Notes: generated by a model not told the origin, from the sequence alone. A stretch of DNA of 64,000 bases from Crocinitomicaceae bacterium (GCA_016709005.1 JADJEU010000002.1:124001-188000), one strand, 5' to 3'; numbered from the stretch's first letter, positions 33,256-43,188 are shown. Made by a program: numbers and translations.

Positions 33256-36200
33256 TTAAAGACCTGAATTAGCAATATGCGTGAATCCTTGTCCTGCAAA
33301 TGTATCGCCGTTTGTTGCGGTTCCACTGTAGGTATAGAAGTAAATTCCATCAGGCAGTGGATTTCCAGCGAAATCTGTTCCATCCCAATGATCTGCGATG
33401 TCATTCATGATGTGAACGGTTACACCCCAACGATCTACAATTGTACATTCAAATGTTGCTACGGCTTGTGCCCAGAAGTCAAAAGAGAAAGTATCATTGA
33501 TACCATCACCATCTGGCGTAAACACGTTCACTGGAGTAAACTCTAGTGGGTCATGAATTATCAGATCAACACAATTTGTATCAGAGCATCCGTTTTTATT
33601 CAATGCTACTAAACAAACAGTATAAACACCTTCTGAAGTATAGCATGTGTCATAAGTCTGATTCACATCTTGACTTAACACCCAACCAGCATCTGGTGTA
33701 TTGAAATTCCAGAAGAAAGTAGTGTCCGCGTTTGGATCATTTGGATTTGCAAAATATTGTGACTGATTCGTAAACTCAACACAAACAATCGCAGTTCCTT
33801 CATAAACACCAGCCGTTAAGAATTCATCTGAAACAATTCCAAAATCAGCAATCGGACTTACCGAATCAAGCTGAACAGTTTGAGTTAAGATACATCCGTT
33901 TTCATCTGTTACAACCATAGTATAAGATGCAGGATTTAAACCACCCCAAGTTGTGTTTGTTGTAGTAACACCAGTTGAGTTGTTTGTCCACAAATAATCA
34001 TAGTCAGGCGTTCCACCCGCAGCTGCAGCATAAACCACTCCATTACCAGACTGATAAGAGAACATGCGGCAATCAGCAGCTTCGTAACCGATTTCAGTGA
34101 AGTACAACGAGTCTGGATATTCAATCACAAAGTCAAATACCTTAGAGCAACCATTTTCATCATTGATTGTCAAAGCATATGATCCAGGTCCAAGGTGGTT
34201 TGTGAAAGCTGCACCAATTCCGTTAATTCCAGATGGATTTGGATTCCAGAAATAAGCAATATTGTTGTATGATCCATTGTAGTTGTAAACTGTGTCTACT
34301 TCAGCATATCCAGTAGGATAACCATAGCACATTGGCTGATCAATAATTAAATCTATTGCCATTTCATCCGGTTGATCAACGAAAACTGAATCTTCTGTTG
34401 TACATCCTTCTGAATCTGTGATTGTAGTGTAGTACCAACCTTCACCTAAATTGTTAATGGTATTTGAGTTACCACCATTCAATTGAGTTCCTGCAGCGTT
34501 GGTCATTGTGAAAATATTTCCACCATTACCACCACTTGTAGAGGCAGTCACAGAACCATCTGTAAATAAATAACAGTTTGGATCGTTGTAAATAAAATCT
34601 AAGGTAAGTTCTGCTGGTTCAAAGATGTTGAACAATTGTGACCAAGCACAACCTTCCTGATCGGTAGCAGTTACTACCCAGTTTCCACCCATTAAGTTAT
34701 TGATTGCATCACCTTGACCTGGCAGTAAACCAGATTGAGTATCATATAATCCTGAAGTATGAGTCCAAGTTACTGTATAAGGAGGCGTAATACCACCCAC
34801 AATATTTGTCACCTGAGCAGATCCATTCAAATCTCCGAAACATGTTACATTATCCAGCGCACCAGGCACCCAAGTAGCAGTTACAGCATTTGCTCCCAGT
34901 CCAACTGAAACAGCAGTGTCTATGAAACAACCGTCAGCGTTTTCGATGTGCAAGAAATAGATAATTCCACCATCAAGTCCTGGGAAAACATTTGTTACTT
35001 GTGGACCATACGTATCACCACCACCGATTAGCGTATAAACAAAATCAGGATCGTCTGGCAATACAGTGATTGAACCAGGAGTACCAGGTTGACCAGGACA
35101 ATTCGTAGCATCTACTACATCAATATCTGTAATGTCAATTCCGCCCATTTCGACTTTTACTGAATCGGTAACGGTATAGCATCCATCCTCAATTGTCAGA
35201 TAATACCAAGTCAAAACGTTTGGAGACACAGTAATTGTATTTGTAGCACCTGGTGTAGGTGACCAATCATAGACAACTGCACCATATGGGTTAACTACTG
35301 TTGCAATCACTGTTGCATCTTCAGCAGGACAAATCACAAATGTATTTTGGTTAAAAGTGATTGTTGGAACTGGTGCAGGATTCAGCGTTACAGATACTAC
35401 GCCAGTTGCAACTGTACCGCAAGCATCTGTAATATCTACTGTATAGTTTGTTGTTCCTGGTATATTTCCTGGCACGTTAGCAGATGGAGAAGTACTTCCA
35501 CCTTGCCAATCATAAGTGAATGAAGGCACACCACCAGCAGTTCCAGCCGTAATATTAACTGTTGGAGTTGGGCAGTCGATTACAATATCATTTGGAACTA
35601 CGTTAAATGGTAAAGGATCTATAATTTCTATGGTTGCCGTGGTAATGACAGGATCACCGCACTCATTAATAATGGTTACGGTTAGTGTCACAGTCTCAGT
35701 ACCTTCAGCAAAACCGTCAGCACTAGGTGTTACATAAAATTGAACAGTATCAACCCCAATTGGGAAAGTTATTGTGCCTGGTAAAAAAGGATAATCTGTT
35801 CCGTTAGTTGCTGTTCCAGCAATTGTGTAAGGAATTGTTAATGCTGTTCCAACTTGATCTTCTGGACGAATAAACGTTACAATTGCAGAGTCACATGCTT
35901 CTGTAATAGCTGCGCTACCTGTAGCCGATGCAATTTGCACCTGAACACCGTTTGATGAGAAAGAGTTTGCCTCAAGAAATACAGCAGAATCAAAAGCCTG
36001 GTCACCTGCATCAGCGATTACCAATTTAATGTGATAGGTCTGACCGCATTCAACCGATGCAACTGCTTGCATAACTACTGTATGAGCATCATATTGCAAT
36101 CCTGGAGAACCGGTAGGGTTGTTAACCAAATAAGCACAGTTTGTACAAGGTCCTGTGTTTGATGAACCGTTGTTTAGGTTATTCATAGTTACCGGTAATC

Positions 36201-36780
36201 CACCAGTACCTGGAATAACAGCAATGTTTACACCGCCATTCAGAAAAGGACCAGCAAAACCAGGTCCGCTGATAATAAATCCAAAACCATCGTTAAAAGA
36301 TGATGTTGAATATTCATGGTACTCTTCTGATGCAAATACATAATTGAAGACAACTGAATCTCCTGTTGGAATAAAGTCGAACTCAAGGATCGCTTCGTTA
36401 TTTTGAACATAAGGAGAACCGATCATGGCCATATCCGGATCATTCGGATCTGCCGCTGCTCCAGTATTATCAGTATAGGACGAAGAGTTATTTGGTCCAA
36501 TAGCAGCGATTGCGTTACCTGTTGCCAAAACAACACCTTCAGGAATTGGGAAAGTAGTTGCAGTTGCATCAAAATAACCGACCATTGTTTGAGGTACGTT
36601 CGCCAATGGAATTGAGTTATTGAACTCCACGTTCATAATAGTTACCCCAGAACCAACCAGTACATTTTGCACTAATTGCTGCGGCGATTGTGTGGTATTG
36701 TCAATAACCAACTGTGCATTTGCGCCCAGAACTGAACCTAGCAACAAAGCACTTGTTAAAATCAATTTATTATTTTTCAT
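33256..36780 (-). CDS. Giant cell-surface protein: choice-of-anchor L domain, Ig/PKD-like repeats, T9SS type B sorting domain
   Basis: 1174 residues. Signal peptide to about residue 22 (LLGSVLGANAQ). Residues about 30-280 match the choice-of-anchor L domain: GVVLATGNAIAAIGPN, EAILEFDFIPTGDSVVFNYV, FASEEYHEY and NDGFGFIISGPG. A Calx-beta-like unit (about 290-395), then several Ig/SprB-type repeats of the form GGxxPxTYTWT...GxxxVTATDxxGC, and a PKD-like unit near 1000. The end (VNVFTPDGDGINDTF, VDRWGVTVHI, DHWDGTDFAGNPLPDGIYFY) is the gliding-motility-associated C-terminal domain that targets proteins to T9SS. Likely an adhesin. Confidence 0.92.
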   Translation of the reverse strand: MKNNKLILTSALLLGSVLGANAQLVIDNTTQSPQQLVQNVLVGSGVTIMNVEFNNSIPLANVPQTMVGYFDATATTFPIPEGVVLATGNAIAAIGPNNSSSYTDNTGAAADPNDPDMAMIGSPYVQNNEAILEFDFIPTGDSVVFNYVFASEEYHEYSTSSFNDGFGFIISGPGFAGPFLNGGVNIAVIPGTGGLPVTMNNLNNGSSNTGPCTNCAYLVNNPTGSPGLQYDAHTVVMQAVASVECGQTYHIKLVIADAGDQAFDSAVFLEANSFSSNGVQVQIASATGSAAITEACDSAIVTFIRPEDQVGTALTIPYTIAGTATNGTDYPFLPGTITFPIGVDTVQFYVTPSADGFAEGTETVTLTVTIINECGDPVITTATIEIIDPLPFNVVPNDIVIDCPTPTVNITAGTAGGVPSFTYDWQGGSTSPSANVPGNIPGTTNYTVDITDACGTVATGVVSVTLNPAPVPTITFNQNTFVICPAEDATVIATVVNPYGAVVYDWSPTPGATNTITVSPNVLTWYYLTIEDGCYTVTDSVKVEMGGIDITDIDVVDATNCPGQPGTPGSITVLPDDPDFVYTLIGGGDTYGPQVTNVFPGLDGGIIYFLHIENADGCFIDTAVSVGLGANAVTATWVPGALDNVTCFGDLNGSAQVTNIVGGITPPYTVTWTHTSGLYDTQSGLLPGQGDAINNLMGGNWVVTATDQEGCAWSQLFNIFEPAELTLDFIYNDPNCYLFTDGSVTASTSGGNGGNIFTMTNAAGTQLNGGNSNTINNLGEGWYYTTITDSEGCTTEDSVFVDQPDEMAIDLIIDQPMCYGYPTGYAEVDTVYNYNGSYNNIAYFWNPNPSGINGIGAAFTNHLGPGSYALTINDENGCSKVFDFVIEYPDSLYFTEIGYEAADCRMFSYQSGNGVVYAAAAGGTPDYDYLWTNNSTGVTTTNTTWGGLNPASYTMVVTDENGCILTQTVQLDSVSPIADFGIVSDEFLTAGVYEGTAIVCVEFTNQSQYFANPNDPNADTTFFWNFNTPDAGWVLSQDVNQTYDTCYTSEGVYTVCLVALNKNGCSDTNCVDLIIHDPLEFTPVNVFTPDGDGINDTFSFDFWAQAVATFECTIVDRWGVTVHIMNDIADHWDGTDFAGNPLPDGIYFYTYSGTATNGDTFAGQGFTHIANSGL

Positions 36781-36804
36781 TATCAGTATATTTTGAACCT
36801 AATA

Positions 36805-36812
36805 CAAACTTA
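36805..36812 (-). promoter_or_regulatory. Promoter -7 box of the giant adhesin gene
   Basis: Minus strand TAAGTTTG, 25 bases before the ATG at 36780; the predicted leader is about 18 bases. Confidence 0.55.
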
Positions 36813-36895
36813 CAGACTATAGCAAAGTTTGAAAGGTTGCACAAGATAGAATATTTTTTTTCAGACACCTAAAAAGTAAGTTTATAAACTATTCT

Positions 36896-36903
36896 TACAT
36901 TTG
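36896..36903 (+). promoter_or_regulatory. Promoter -7 box of the M20 peptidase gene
   Basis: TACATTTG, 22 bases before the ATG at 36926. Divergent from the adhesin promoter in the same 145-base gap. Confidence 0.5.
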
Positions 36904-36925
36904 CTTCAAACCTCAGAAAAACAAG

Positions 36926-38309
36926 ATGCTGAACGCATATATCCAAGAAAATAAACAACGCTTTTTAGATGAGTTGTTTGAAATATTACGAATTCCATCT
37001 GTAAGCGTTGATGCCAAATACGATGCCGATGTTAAAAAGACAGCCGAATTTGTAAAAGACCAGTTTGATTAAAATTGGACTCGATAAAGCAGAAGTCATA
37101 GCAACCAAAGGACACCCGGTTGTTTATGCAGAAAAGATTATTGATCCAATCTTACCAACCGTTTTAATTTACGGTCATTACGATGTGCAGCCAGCTGATC
37201 CTTTGGACCTTTGGAATACAGCGCCGTTTGAACCAGTCATCAAAAAAACTGAGATCCATCCTGAAGGTGCCATTTTTGCGCGCGGTGCATGTGACGATAA
37301 AGGCCAGATGTTTATGCACGTAAAAGCCGTTGAGGCGATGCTTAAAACTACCGGTCTACCCTGCAATGTTAAATTCATGATTGAAGGTGAAGAAGAAGTT
37401 GGTTCTGAAAATTTAGAAGCATTCATTAAGGCAAATAAAGGTAAACTTTCTGCAGATGTAATTTTGGTGTCTGATACCGGAATGCTTAGCAATGAAACAC
37501 CTTCTGTCACGGTTGGATTAAGAGGTTTAAGTTATTTTGAAGTTGAAGTAATTGGACCAAACCGAGATTTACATTCTGGTTTATATGGCGGTGCAGTTGC
37601 AAACCCATGCAATGTTTTATGCGACATGATTTCGTCCTTGCATGATGCTGATCGAAAAATTACGATTCCCGGTTTTTATGATGATGTTTTTGAGTTGAGT
37701 AAAGAAGAGCGTGCTGAAATGGCTAAAGCTCCTTTTTCAGAAGAGAAATATTGTAAGGCTTTGAACATTCCTGCTACTGTTGGTGAAAAGGGTTATTCTA
37801 CGATGGAACGCGCAACTATTCGTCCAACACTGGATGTGAATGGCATGTGGGGAGGCTATACCGGTGTTGGTGCAAAAACCGTTATTCCTTCAGCGGCTTA
37901 TGCAAAAATTTCTATGCGATTAGTTCCCAATCAGGATCCAAATAAAATCACTCAACTTTTCCAAAAACATTTTGAGAGTATTGCTCCAGCGGGTGTGCGT
38001 GTTGTTGTTAAGCCACATCATGCGGGTCAACCGGCAATGACACCAACTGATTCCATTGAATTCAAGGCAGCAAGCATGGCGGTTGAAGAAAGTTTTGGAA
38101 AAAAACCGATTCCAATTCGCAGCGGTGGATCTATTCCAATTGTTGCGATGTTCGAGCAAGTGTTAGGTCTAAAAACAATTTTATTAGGCTTTGGATTAGA
38201 TTCAGATTCGATTCACTCACCAAACGAACATTATGGTGTCTTCAATTATTTTAAAGGAATTGAAACCATTCCATTGTTCTATAAACACTATGCTCAATTA
38301 AAAAAATAA
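36926..38309 (+). CDS. M20/M28-type dipeptidase (peptidase M20 family), frameshifted in this sequence
   Basis: Repaired length 460 residues. From ATG 36926 the frame reads MLNAYIQENKQRFLDELFEI ... KDQ and then stops; removing one T from 37064-37066 continues LIKIGLDKAEVIATKGHPVV. Metal-site motifs: IYGHYDVQPADPLDLWNTAP, RGACDDKGQMFMHVKAVEA, IEGEEEVGSENLEAF and the C-terminal GFGLDSDSIHSPNEHYG. The family removes residues from dipeptides or N-terminal amino acids using two zinc ions. Cytosolic (no signal). The single extra base is probably a sequencing error. Confidence 0.9.
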
Positions 38310-38313
38310 GTCT

Positions 38314-38787
38314 GTGAAAAAATTAGTAGCCGCAATTTTCATTTTTGTTTCACTCGTTAGTTATTCTGAAACTGAAATGAAAGATCTTCAATTCCACGCA
38401 ATGGAAAATTTTTCAGTTGAAAAAAGAAATGATCGTGTTTTTGTTGGTTTTGATTATGTGATTACGAATCCAAACTGGTATAGTATTGTGATCATGCCTT
38501 CCTCCCTATTTCTTAGAATAGCAGATCAGGATTGCGGTTGGGTAAGTGTAGATGAAAAACTAAAAGTAAAAGCCAAGAAAAAAGCAGGCTACCATTTTGT
38601 TCTGTCTGGAGCAGCATCACAATTTACAAAAAGCAGTTTTTCATCTATCTGGAATATTATGACCGGGAAAGGTATTGCTTTTCACATTGCCGGAAAATTA
38701 AAAGCAGGTGTATCTCTTTTACGTTTAAAGATTGCTGTTGACTATACTTACACGATGACCTTTGATGAGTTCCTTTCCTTTTTCTAG
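38314..38787 (+). CDS. Exported LEA14-like protein of unknown function
   Basis: 157 residues from GTG 38314, 4 bases after the peptidase stop. Signal peptide about 1-18 (LVAAIFIFVSLVSYS). The mature part has the pattern of a LEA type 2/WHy domain: a strand DRVFVGFDYVITNPNWYSIVI, a SLFLRIADQDCGWV strand and a KLKAGVSLLRLKIAVDYTY strand. Similar proteins are common in Bacteroidota periplasms; role unknown. Expressed with the peptidase by spacing. Confidence 0.65.
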   Translation: MKKLVAAIFIFVSLVSYSETEMKDLQFHAMENFSVEKRNDRVFVGFDYVITNPNWYSIVIMPSSLFLRIADQDCGWVSVDEKLKVKAKKKAGYHFVLSGAASQFTKSSFSSIWNIMTGKGIAFHIAGKLKAGVSLLRLKIAVDYTYTMTFDEFLSFF

Positions 38788-38868
38788 GATTCGTTGTTGA
38801 TATCTTATTATTTGATAGTCTATCATAGCCTGGTTTAACCGTAACTTTACTTTATCAATTCTAGTGTG

Positions 38869-39837
38869 ATGAAAAAGAAAGTTGCGATTGTTTACGGAGG
38901 ATATTCTTCTGAGTCAAAAATCTCTCAAAAAAGTGGTGGTGTTATTTACGAGCACATCAATCGTGATTTATTTGAACCATACCTTGTAGAGATAACTGAA
39001 AATAGCTGGCATGTGCATATCAATGGCGGCGTTTCACCGATTGATAAAAACAAATTCACCTTCATAAGTAATGACGAAGCCGTTTCATTTGACATAGCTT
39101 TTATAACGATTCACGGCACACCCGGTGAAGATGGAAAACTACAGGCCTATTTTGATTTGGTTGGCTTACCTTATATCAATTCAAATTGTTTTGCAGCGGC
39201 ATTAAGCTTTAATAAATGGGCTTGCAATAGTTTCTTGAGAGCATTTGGAATTGCAACTGCAAAAGCTATTTTAATCCGAAACGGTGAAACACCAAACGTG
39301 ATTGAAATTGCAGATGAATTAGGATTTCCTTGTTTTGTAAAACCTAATGACGGTGGTTCCAGTTTTGGTGTTTCCAAAGTAAAAACATTAATGGATATGC
39401 CGGGCGCCATTGCAGCCGCTTTTGAAGAAGGCAGTGAAGTAGTCATTGAATCAGCCATTGTTGGCAGAGAGATTACATGTGGTGTGTTTTTCAACGGCTC
39501 AGAAGTTGTTGCTTTACCACCTACAGAAATTATTTCAGAAAATGAATTCTTTGATTACCAGGCAAAATACGAAGGTAAATCACAAGAGATTACGCCGGCA
39601 GAAATTCCTGTTGAATGGACAACAATCATTCAGAATACCACAAAAAATATTTACAGAAGGTTAGGTTTGCGCGGCCTTGCGCGCGTGGATTATATTGTAA
39701 CCAAAGAAGGTGTACCAAATTTGATTGAAGTGAATACCAATCCAGGAATGTCAGCGGCTTCTATTATTCCTCAGCAGTTAAGAGTTGCGGGATTGGATTT
39801 GACTAAAACGTTAACTGCTTTGTTGCAGGTGCAATAA
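38869..39837 (+). CDS. ddl: D-alanine--D-alanine ligase
   Basis: 322 residues from ATG 38869 (a GTG one codon earlier is also possible). ATP-grasp enzyme with VAIVYGGYSSESKIS at the start, ITIHGTPGEDGKLQAYFDL, NDGGSSFGVSKVK (ATP-site loop), EVVIESAIVGREITCGVF and the Mg-binding end RVDYIVTKEGVPNLIEVNTNPGMSAASIIPQQ. It joins two D-Ala residues for the peptidoglycan stem peptide. A near-consensus TAACTTTA box stands at 38842-38849. Length is typical. Confidence 0.96.
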   Translation: MKKKVAIVYGGYSSESKISQKSGGVIYEHINRDLFEPYLVEITENSWHVHINGGVSPIDKNKFTFISNDEAVSFDIAFITIHGTPGEDGKLQAYFDLVGLPYINSNCFAAALSFNKWACNSFLRAFGIATAKAILIRNGETPNVIEIADELGFPCFVKPNDGGSSFGVSKVKTLMDMPGAIAAAFEEGSEVVIESAIVGREITCGVFFNGSEVVALPPTEIISENEFFDYQAKYEGKSQEITPAEIPVEWTTIIQNTTKNIYRRLGLRGLARVDYIVTKEGVPNLIEVNTNPGMSAASIIPQQLRVAGLDLTKTLTALLQVQ

Positions 39838-39892
39838 CAATAACTTTGTCACCGTCGACTGAAGTCAACGTGAAGAATTTGATTGTTTTTAT

Positions 39893-40255
39893 TTAATCAT
39901 TCAGATTACCTGCGGCTATTACAACCGGTTGATTATACCCACCGTTGCTCTCTGTCTTGATTAGCTCACCTTGGTAATAGACCTTCAAAGTAACATCCAC
40001 ATAAACACTTGAGTCTGCTGTTGGACGGACTTCCATGTAGTAAGATTCCTTGCGGCTTTTCATGAAATTTAACTTTAAATATCCTGTGGGATTTTCCAAG
40101 AACTCCATATGGTCATTTGGATCTGTTGTTTGATTGGTGTAATTGAAGCCACCCACAGAAGTTGTTATTTCAAAATAACCTTCTTTCTCTTTTTGACAGC
40201 CTAACAAAGTGATGTTCAATAGGGTCAGAAACAATAAACCATTAAATACTTTCAT
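39893..40255 (-). CDS. Small lipoprotein of unknown function
   Basis: 120 residues. Lipoprotein signal with lipobox LLGC at about 17-20, then KEKEGY. The remainder is beta-rich (YFEITTSVGGFNYTNQ, YYMEVRPTADSSVYVDVTLKVYY). No family recognised. Convergent with ddl. Confidence 0.65.
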   Translation of the reverse strand: MKVFNGLLFLTLLNITLLGCQKEKEGYFEITTSVGGFNYTNQTTDPNDHMEFLENPTGYLKLNFMKSRKESYYMEVRPTADSSVYVDVTLKVYYQGELIKTESNGGYNQPVVIAAGNLND

Positions 40256-40346
40256 AGACTAAAGGTAAGTGTCCTTTATGAACGCAAGAAATACTTGATT
40301 CGTATTTCAAGATTAATTGTTCTTTTGCAAGCGCACTGTTTTTTTT

Positions 40347-40434
40347 GCGTTAGGGATGGAAGCGGCAGCTTTGCGCAACAGCGTGGAGCAAACTACAGTG
40401 GAAAGCCCGGCCGAGGCTTAGCCGAGGAAACGCC
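40347..40434 (-). repeat. Dispersed intergenic repeat, inverted relative to 19306-19394
   Basis: On the minus strand it runs CCTCGGCTAAGCC, CCGGGCTTTCC, an inner TTGCGCAAAGC stem and ends CCATCCCTAACGC. I recall such CGGGCTTTCCGCTG...ATCCCTAACGC elements in other Bacteroidota intergenic DNA. It lies between the lipoprotein and paaZ and has no coding capacity of interest. Confidence 0.6.
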
Positions 40435-40504
40435 CAAAGTAACATCATTTCAAATCAGAGAATTTCATACCTTTATCACTTCAAGTTTTTAGAACTATCA
40501 GATC

Positions 40505-42553
40505 ATGAAAGTATATCAGAATTACGCCTTGGGCAAATGGATAAGCGGTGAAGGAATTGAAACTGAATTATTCAACGCCATTACAGGAGAAAAAATTGGT
40601 ACTTGTTCATCAGCCGGATTGGATTATGCGGCCATGATGAATTATGCGAAAACGACAGGAGGAAAAGTGTTACGCAAAATGACATTTCAACAACGCGGTA
40701 TGATGTTGAAAGAGCTTGCGCTTTTTTTGATGAAGAATAAAAAGAAGTACTATGAAGTGAGCGCCCTGACAGGTGCTACGCGATTAGACTCATGGATTGA
40801 TATTGAAGGGGGTTGCGGAAATTTATTTGCAAACGCATCGTTGCGCCGCCAGTTCCCCGATTTACCTTATTATGTAGATGGAACAGCTATTCCACTTTCG
40901 AAAGGAGGATCATTTATTGGACACCACATTATGGTTCCAAAACAAGGTGTTGCGATTCACATCAACGCATTTAATTTTCCAATTTGGGGAATGCTTGAAA
41001 AAATTGCGGTGAACTTTTTTGCAGGTGTACCGGCAATTGTAAAACCATCAGAGTTTACCTGTTACCTGACTGAAGAAATGGTGCGCGATATTGTGGCATC
41101 AGGCATTATTCCAGAAGGATCACTGCAATTAGTTTGTGGATTGGGCCGCGGCATTTTAGATCACGTTACACAAGATGATGTGGTGACATTTACAGGATCT
41201 GCAGCTACCGGAAAAAAATTAAAAAGTTTGCCAAACATCGTTGACAATTCGGTGCCATTTAATTTGGAAGCGGATTCACTCAACGCCGCCATTCTTGGAA
41301 AAGATGCTGTACCTGGAACACCAGAGTTTGACATTTTTGTAAAAGAAGTTCAGCGAGAAATTACGGTTAAAGCAGGACAGAAATGTACATCAGTCAGAAG
41401 AATTTTAGTCCCCGATAATTTGATTGACGATGTGCAAAAAGCTTTGGCTGCCCGACTTGCAAAAAACACAATTGGTGACCCGGCAGATGCCAATGTGCGC
41501 ATGGGTTCATTAGCATCACGCTTGCAAGTTGAACGCGTGCGTCACAATGTGGAGTTGTTGATGAAAGAACAAAAAATTGTGATTGGTGACTTGGATAATT
41601 TTGATGTATTGAGCGCGGATAAAAATAAAGGTGCGTTCTTCCCAACGATTGTTTTCAGAAATGATGAACCGTTCAAAAATTTGGGCGCTCACAACATAGA
41701 ATGTTTTGGTCCGGTATCTACCCTAATGCCGTATAAAACTCTTGAAAATGCTATTGAGATTGCCAAGTTGGGTAAAGGATCTTTAGTGTCATCTATCATT
41801 ACCGCAGACGATGAAATTGCAAAAGAATATGTGTTAGGTGCCGCTACCTCACATGGAAGAATTCATGTATTAAACAGACGTTGTGCAGATGAAAGTACAG
41901 GACATGGTTCACCAATGCCGATGTTGACACACGGTGGCCCGGGCCGCGCTGGTGGCGGTGAAGAGATGGGTGGAAAACGCGGCGTAATGCACTATTTACA
42001 ACGCACGGCAATTCAAGGTCACCCGCAAACGATTACAAAAATTACACAACAATTTCAGATTGGTGCCGATATGCCCGAAGCAAATCCGCATGTATTCAGA
42101 AAACATTTTGAAGAGCTGGAAATTGGAGAAACTGTTTTCACACACAAGCATACCGTAAGTGATGCAGATATTGTAAACTTTGCCAACGTGAGCGGAGATA
42201 ATTTTTACGCACACATGGATGCAACATCTTTGGAAGGAACAATTTTTGAACGCAGAGTGGCACATGGTTATTTTATACTTTCCAAAGCAGCGGGATTATT
42301 TGTCGATCCTAAAAAAGGTCCAGTACTTTTAAATTACGGAATTGATGAAGCCCGTTTTACAAAACCAGTTTACCCCGGTGCAACTATTGCAGTTCGTTTC
42401 ACGGTAAAAGAAAAAGTAGATCAGGAAAAACGCAACGATGCTGATATTGCAAAAGGCATTGTCAAATTCTTAGTTGACATTTATGATGAGACTGGGGAGA
42501 CAGTTGGTATTGCAACTATTTTGACGATGGTGAAAAAATTGAATCAGAACTAA
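40505..42553 (+). CDS. paaZ: Bifunctional PaaZ: oxepin-CoA hydrolase and semialdehyde dehydrogenase
   Basis: 682 residues. N-terminal aldehyde dehydrogenase (about 1-515): IHINAFNFPIWGMLEKIAVN, FTGSAATGKKL, NLEADSLNAAIL, and catalytic Cys in KAGQKCTSVRRI. C-terminal MaoC hot-dog hydratase (about 540-680): FEELEIGETVFTHKHTVSDAD, VSGDNFYAHMD and VAHGYFILSKAAGLFV. It opens the oxepin-CoA ring formed from phenylacetyl-CoA and oxidises the aldehyde. Other paa genes (paaABCDE) are not in the window; the enoyl-CoA hydratase 0.9 kb downstream could be a pathway partner, now separated by an inserted GxxExxY element. Confidence 0.95.
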   Translation: MKVYQNYALGKWISGEGIETELFNAITGEKIGTCSSAGLDYAAMMNYAKTTGGKVLRKMTFQQRGMMLKELALFLMKNKKKYYEVSALTGATRLDSWIDIEGGCGNLFANASLRRQFPDLPYYVDGTAIPLSKGGSFIGHHIMVPKQGVAIHINAFNFPIWGMLEKIAVNFFAGVPAIVKPSEFTCYLTEEMVRDIVASGIIPEGSLQLVCGLGRGILDHVTQDDVVTFTGSAATGKKLKSLPNIVDNSVPFNLEADSLNAAILGKDAVPGTPEFDIFVKEVQREITVKAGQKCTSVRRILVPDNLIDDVQKALAARLAKNTIGDPADANVRMGSLASRLQVERVRHNVELLMKEQKIVIGDLDNFDVLSADKNKGAFFPTIVFRNDEPFKNLGAHNIECFGPVSTLMPYKTLENAIEIAKLGKGSLVSSIITADDEIAKEYVLGAATSHGRIHVLNRRCADESTGHGSPMPMLTHGGPGRAGGGEEMGGKRGVMHYLQRTAIQGHPQTITKITQQFQIGADMPEANPHVFRKHFEELEIGETVFTHKHTVSDADIVNFANVSGDNFYAHMDATSLEGTIFERRVAHGYFILSKAAGLFVDPKKGPVLLNYGIDEARFTKPVYPGATIAVRFTVKEKVDQEKRNDADIAKGIVKFLVDIYDETGETVGIATILTMVKKLNQN

Positions 42554-42559
42554 ATATTA

Positions 42560-42616
42560 TTGCCACCCTTCGAAAAACTCAGGGCAGGCGCCGGCACTAA
42601 GACGCGAAGGAAAAAA
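42560..42616. repeat. Composite repeat: GCCAC...TAAGACGCGAAGG interrupted by a CCTTCGAAAAACTCAGGG element
   Basis: TTGCCAC (42560-42566), then CCTTCGAAAAACTCAGGGC at 42567-42585, then CACTAAGACGCGAAGG from 42595. The outer parts are one copy of the family flanking the GxxExxY gene. The inner part resembles the widely dispersed CCTTCGACAAGCTCAGGG repeat. CAC is on both sides of the insert. Confidence 0.55.
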
Positions 42617-42692
42617 TAGAACTAATTTGAAGTAGAAAGTTCAATCAAAAAACATTCGAGTTTCAATATCAAAAAATAAAAAAGTAAAGATT

Positions 42693-42726
42693 TTGCCACG
42701 AAGGCGCTAAGACGCTAAGAAAAAAT
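42693..42726 (+). repeat. Flanking repeat, left inner copy
   Basis: TTGCCACGAAGGCGCTAAG followed by ACGCTAAGAAAAAA; ends 8 bases before the GxxExxY start codon. Confidence 0.75.
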
Positions 42727-42733
42727 AAGAGAG

Positions 42734-43162
42734 ATGGAAGGAAGAGCGAGAACAGTTTTGAGCGACGAGCTTGAGCAAATTGGAAAAATAGTTGTGAACT
42801 CAGCATTCAAAGTTCATAAAGAGTTAGGTCCAGGACTATTGGAAAAGGTATATGAGATTTGTTTGGCACATGAAATAGAAAAGGCAGGACTAGATGTTAT
42901 CAGACAAGTAGATATTCAGATTGTTTATGATGGGATAACATTTGAAGAAGGTCTACGTTTGGACTTATTAGTTGCCAATCAAGTGATAGTTGAAATAAAG
43001 GCTGTCGAAGTTGTAAATCCGGTTTGGCAAGCACAAGTGATAAGTCACTTGAAATTAACAGATAAAAAGTTAGGTTACCTAATTAATTTTAACGTACCGC
43101 TAATTAAAGATGGAATACAACGATTTGTAGGAAAAAATGCAGCAGCAACTTTAAGTCACTAA
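42734..43162 (+). CDS. GxxExxY family protein (PD-(D/E)XK nuclease fold)
   Basis: 142 residues. The defining motif is GPGLLEKVYEICLAHEIEKAG; the nuclease-like core shows GLRLDLLVANQVIVEIKAVE (D...ExK) and then AQVISHLKLTDKKLGYLINFN. Widespread in environmental bacteria, usually near GCCACGAAGGC-type repeats as here; the role (endonuclease, mobility factor or orphan) is unproved. Repeats lie on both sides in opposite orientation and the gene interrupts paaZ and an enoyl-CoA hydratase, so it is probably an acquired element. Confidence 0.88.
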   Translation: MEGRARTVLSDELEQIGKIVVNSAFKVHKELGPGLLEKVYEICLAHEIEKAGLDVIRQVDIQIVYDGITFEEGLRLDLLVANQVIVEIKAVEVVNPVWQAQVISHLKLTDKKLGYLINFNVPLIKDGIQRFVGKNAAATLSH

Positions 43163-43188
43163 GAGTAATGCTCATTTCAAAAGTAAAT

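Noticed and set aside
36926..37075. Short first part of the M20 peptidase as a separate small gene
   Set aside because: Its sequence is the conserved N-terminus of the peptidase and one base removal joins the two parts in frame.
40295..40492. 65-codon frame upstream of paaZ
   Set aside because: It reads through the dispersed repeat 40347-40434 and has no coding character.
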